In this document: one piece after another, positions 6,701 to 7,681 of the stretch
Position numbering within the stretch: position 1 is the first letter of the stretch
Layout of the letters: each line of letters starts with the position of its first letter
From: Hyphomonadaceae bacterium
Lineage (GTDB): Bacteria; Pseudomonadota; Alphaproteobacteria; Caulobacterales; Aquidulcibacteraceae
DNA: 7,681 nucleotides
Assembly (NCBI GenBank): GCA_016791325.1
Contig: JAEUMU010000231.1
Span: 1 to 7,681 of the forward strand
Direction of reading: 5' to 3'
The notes under the pieces: generated by a model
The model's database searches: none
What the model was told of the DNA's origin: nothing
The model's input: the letters and a program-made list of their open reading frames with translations, nothing else
Position numbers and translations under genes: made by a program

Positions 6701-7681
6701 AAGGACATCCAGGCAGAGGAGTTCTCCGTCATCGGCGTGGGCGATATGTCGGGCGATGTGTTCGGCAACGGCATGCTTTTGTCGCGTAAGATTCGCCTGC
6801 TGGCCGCGTTCGATCACCGCGACATCTTCATTGATCCCAGTCCCGCCGATTGCGAAGCAAGCTGGATCGAACGCAAGCGCCTGTTCGATACCCCGCGATC
6901 CAGTTGGCAGGATTACAACAAAGCGCTCATCTCACGGGGCGGGGGCGTCTTCTCGCGCAGCCTCAAGGCGGTCGAGATCAGCCCGGAAATCGCCGCGCTG
7001 ACAGGCATCGAAAAGCCCAGCGTCACGCCGGCCGAACTCATGTCGGCGTTGCTGAAAAGCCAGTGCGAACTGCTTTGGTTCGGCGGCATCGGCAATTACA
7101 TCAAGGCCCGCGCCGAGGCGAACGCCGACGTTGGCGATAAAGCCAATGACGCCATCCGCGTCGATGGCGAGGACGTGAAAGCGCTGGTCATCGGCGAAGG
7201 CGCAAATCTCGGCGTCACGCAAAAGGGCCGAATCGCCTTCGCCCGCAATGGCGGCCGGATCAACACCGATGCGATCGACAATTCCGCCGGCGTCGACACC
7301 TCCGATCATGAGGTCAACATCAAGATTCTGTTGGGCGATGCTATTCGCACCGGCGCGCTCAAAGCGCAGGATCGCGATCAGCTGCTCGAACAAATGACTG
7401 GCGATGTCGCTCAGCTAGTGCTGCAGAACAATTATGATCAAACGCTCGCGCTCTCTATCGCGCAAAGCAGCGCCCCAGCCGATCTCGATAGCCAAGAGCG
7501 CTTCATTCAGCGTCTGGAAGCCGCCGGCAAGCTGGCCCGCCACGTCGAAGGCCTGCCGCTGACCGGCGAGTTCGCCGTGCTGCGCGGCGCCAATCAGGGC
7601 CTCACGCGGCCGGAACTCTCCAAATTGCTCGCCTACGCCAAGATCGATCTGTTCGATGCGCTCGCCGGTTCGCACGCGCCG
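3782..7681 (+). CDS. gdhZ: NAD-dependent glutamate dehydrogenase, large class (3' end outside window)
   Basis: The frame is open for 1300 codons from the ATG at 3782 to the window edge, with no stop; the family usually has about 1600 residues, so some 300 are missing. It oxidatively deaminates L-glutamate to 2-oxoglutarate and ammonium with NAD+, feeding amino-acid carbon into the citric acid cycle. The long N-terminal part holds ACT-like regulatory segments, seen first at GPDMPFLVD (105-113). The catalytic core follows: RGGLRWSDR at 816-824, VKNAIIVPVGAKGCF at 841-855 with candidate active-site lysines 842 and 852, ADKGTATFSD at 915-924, and SGGSAGYDHKAMGIT at 943-957. The Rossmann NAD site is GVGDMSGDVFGNG at 985-997, and FGGIGNY (1100-1106) and EGANLG (1139-1144) are family blocks. 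In the usual KGGF motif the second Gly is Cys854 here. The Caulobacter orthologue GdhZ also affects FtsZ assembly; the symbol is used by that analogy. Confidence 0.95.
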   Translation, partial: MDAAARAEAADTADQFIATAAKGPWPAFRVNGVVDAAAETFLRGLYEDAAADELGDLSTADLAALAHDFWIWRAQRTPDQQVSRIRRGVGAGGRELDRDILEIAGPDMPFLVDSVMGELADQGVAALAMFHPVAPATAGSGRDSLIQVHLPRLSAQRAQALHEGVRATLSDVAAAVHDFQAMRHRMIQCAEDLEAARLHTPPEETAEAVALLRWLAADKFTFLGARDYKYQRLADGSYKADEPEILTATCLGVLRDTDRYVLRTTAEPMVLTPELKRLLAEPEPLIVAKSTLRARVHRRATADYVGVRRYNDKGEAIGEVRFVGLFTSESFTEPTRNIPVLRKKAEWVMAEAGFAPGGHNAKTLRKIIEYYPREELWQVAREELLNISRGVLHLLDRPRARVFTRRDRFNRFATALVYIPKDRYDSGLRERVGEAIARHYGGVVESFQPQLGEGQLARVLFVISDIDKSGRDPDPHVLDAEVARLAYTWTDAFQAALMRSSLFSASAREQAANRFDGAFTAAYRERYGVEEALIDVNEIISAGDDEVIRARAYRLASDPENVIRCKFYARGDVLALSAVVPILENLGLFVDSELNYELQMRADAAHPAQSIFVHDIEVRSADGRPIDIDRAGRNFEDAFVAIWTGKAESDGFNRLVLALPCSWREAALIRALARFRQQTALDPSQQVQEQALASYPKLASLILALFKARFDPSLPETMETRRIRSGKLEFMIEAALNEVVSLDDDRALRRIAQLVSAIRRTNYYQPAASGAPKSYMSFKIDSKAVAELPAPKPFREIWVASPQVEGVHLRFGPVARGGLRWSDRRDDFRVEVLDLVKAQQVKNAIIVPVGAKGCFYPKRLPARGAPGYQEAGVEAYKTFLRGLLDVTDNIDGDEIVPPQHVVRWDEDDAYLVVAADKGTATFSDIANGISAEYGHWLGDAFASGGSAGYDHKAMGITAKGAWEAVKRHFREIGKDIQAEEFSVIGVGDMSGDVFGNGMLLSRKIRLLAAFDHRDIFIDPSPADCEASWIERKRLFDTPRSSWQDYNKALISRGGGVFSRSLKAVEISPEIAALTGIEKPSVTPAELMSALLKSQCELLWFGGIGNYIKARAEANADVGDKANDAIRVDGEDVKALVIGEGANLGVTQKGRIAFARNGGRINTDAIDNSAGVDTSDHEVNIKILLGDAIRTGALKAQDRDQLLEQMTGDVAQLVLQNNYDQTLALSIAQSSAPADLDSQERFIQRLEAAGKLARHVEGLPLTGEFAVLRGANQGLTRPELSKLLAYAKIDLFDALAGSHAP

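Noticed and set aside
5555..6817. 420-codon open frame on the minus strand inside the dehydrogenase gene
   Set aside because: It lies wholly antisense to a gene with clear family motifs. Long antisense frames are expected from GC-biased codon use, and its translation shows no recognisable domain.

Overview
The window reads as an ordinary chromosomal stretch of a GC-rich alphaproteobacterium. The evidence is strong G/C preference at third codon positions, Shine-Dalgarno sites close to AAGGAGG, and a large-class NAD-dependent glutamate dehydrogenase, together with zapE, DUF853 and AI-2E family genes. A member of or near the Caulobacterales/Hyphomonadaceae is plausible, but this is an inference from protein resemblance only. 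I saw no mobile element, CRISPR array, tRNA, rRNA or prophage gene.

Layout: (1) 1-129, + strand, the last 42 codons of a ZapE/AFG1-type AAA+ ATPase. (2) 213-641, + strand, a small VOC (glyoxalase-fold) metalloprotein with a near-perfect ribosome binding site. (3) 644-2185, - strand, a DUF853 HerA-like ATPase (YjgR family), convergent with the VOC gene with only 2 bp between the stops. (4) 2186-2260, a 75-bp divergent intergenic region. (5) 2261-3310, + strand, an AI-2E/PerM-family membrane protein. (6) 3311-3781, a 471-bp non-coding region rich in inverted repeats, including a perfect 13-bp stem. (7) 3782 to the window end, + strand, the first 1300 codons of a large (about 1600-residue class) NAD-dependent glutamate dehydrogenase, cut by the window edge.

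The genes do not form one pathway. ZapE (division-ring associated AAA+) and the glutamate dehydrogenase have a loose thematic link, because the Caulobacter orthologue GdhZ is known to couple glutamate catabolism to FtsZ dynamics. The two genes here are nearly 4 kb apart and not in an operon, so this is context only. DUF853, AI-2E and VOC genes are widespread families with weakly defined substrates.

The only stretch not explained by coding is 3311-3781. It carries at least seven hairpins, one with a GCAA tetraloop, and could hold an unannotated small RNA, a terminator, or a structured leader of the glutamate dehydrogenase mRNA. I found no convincing undescribed multi-gene system.
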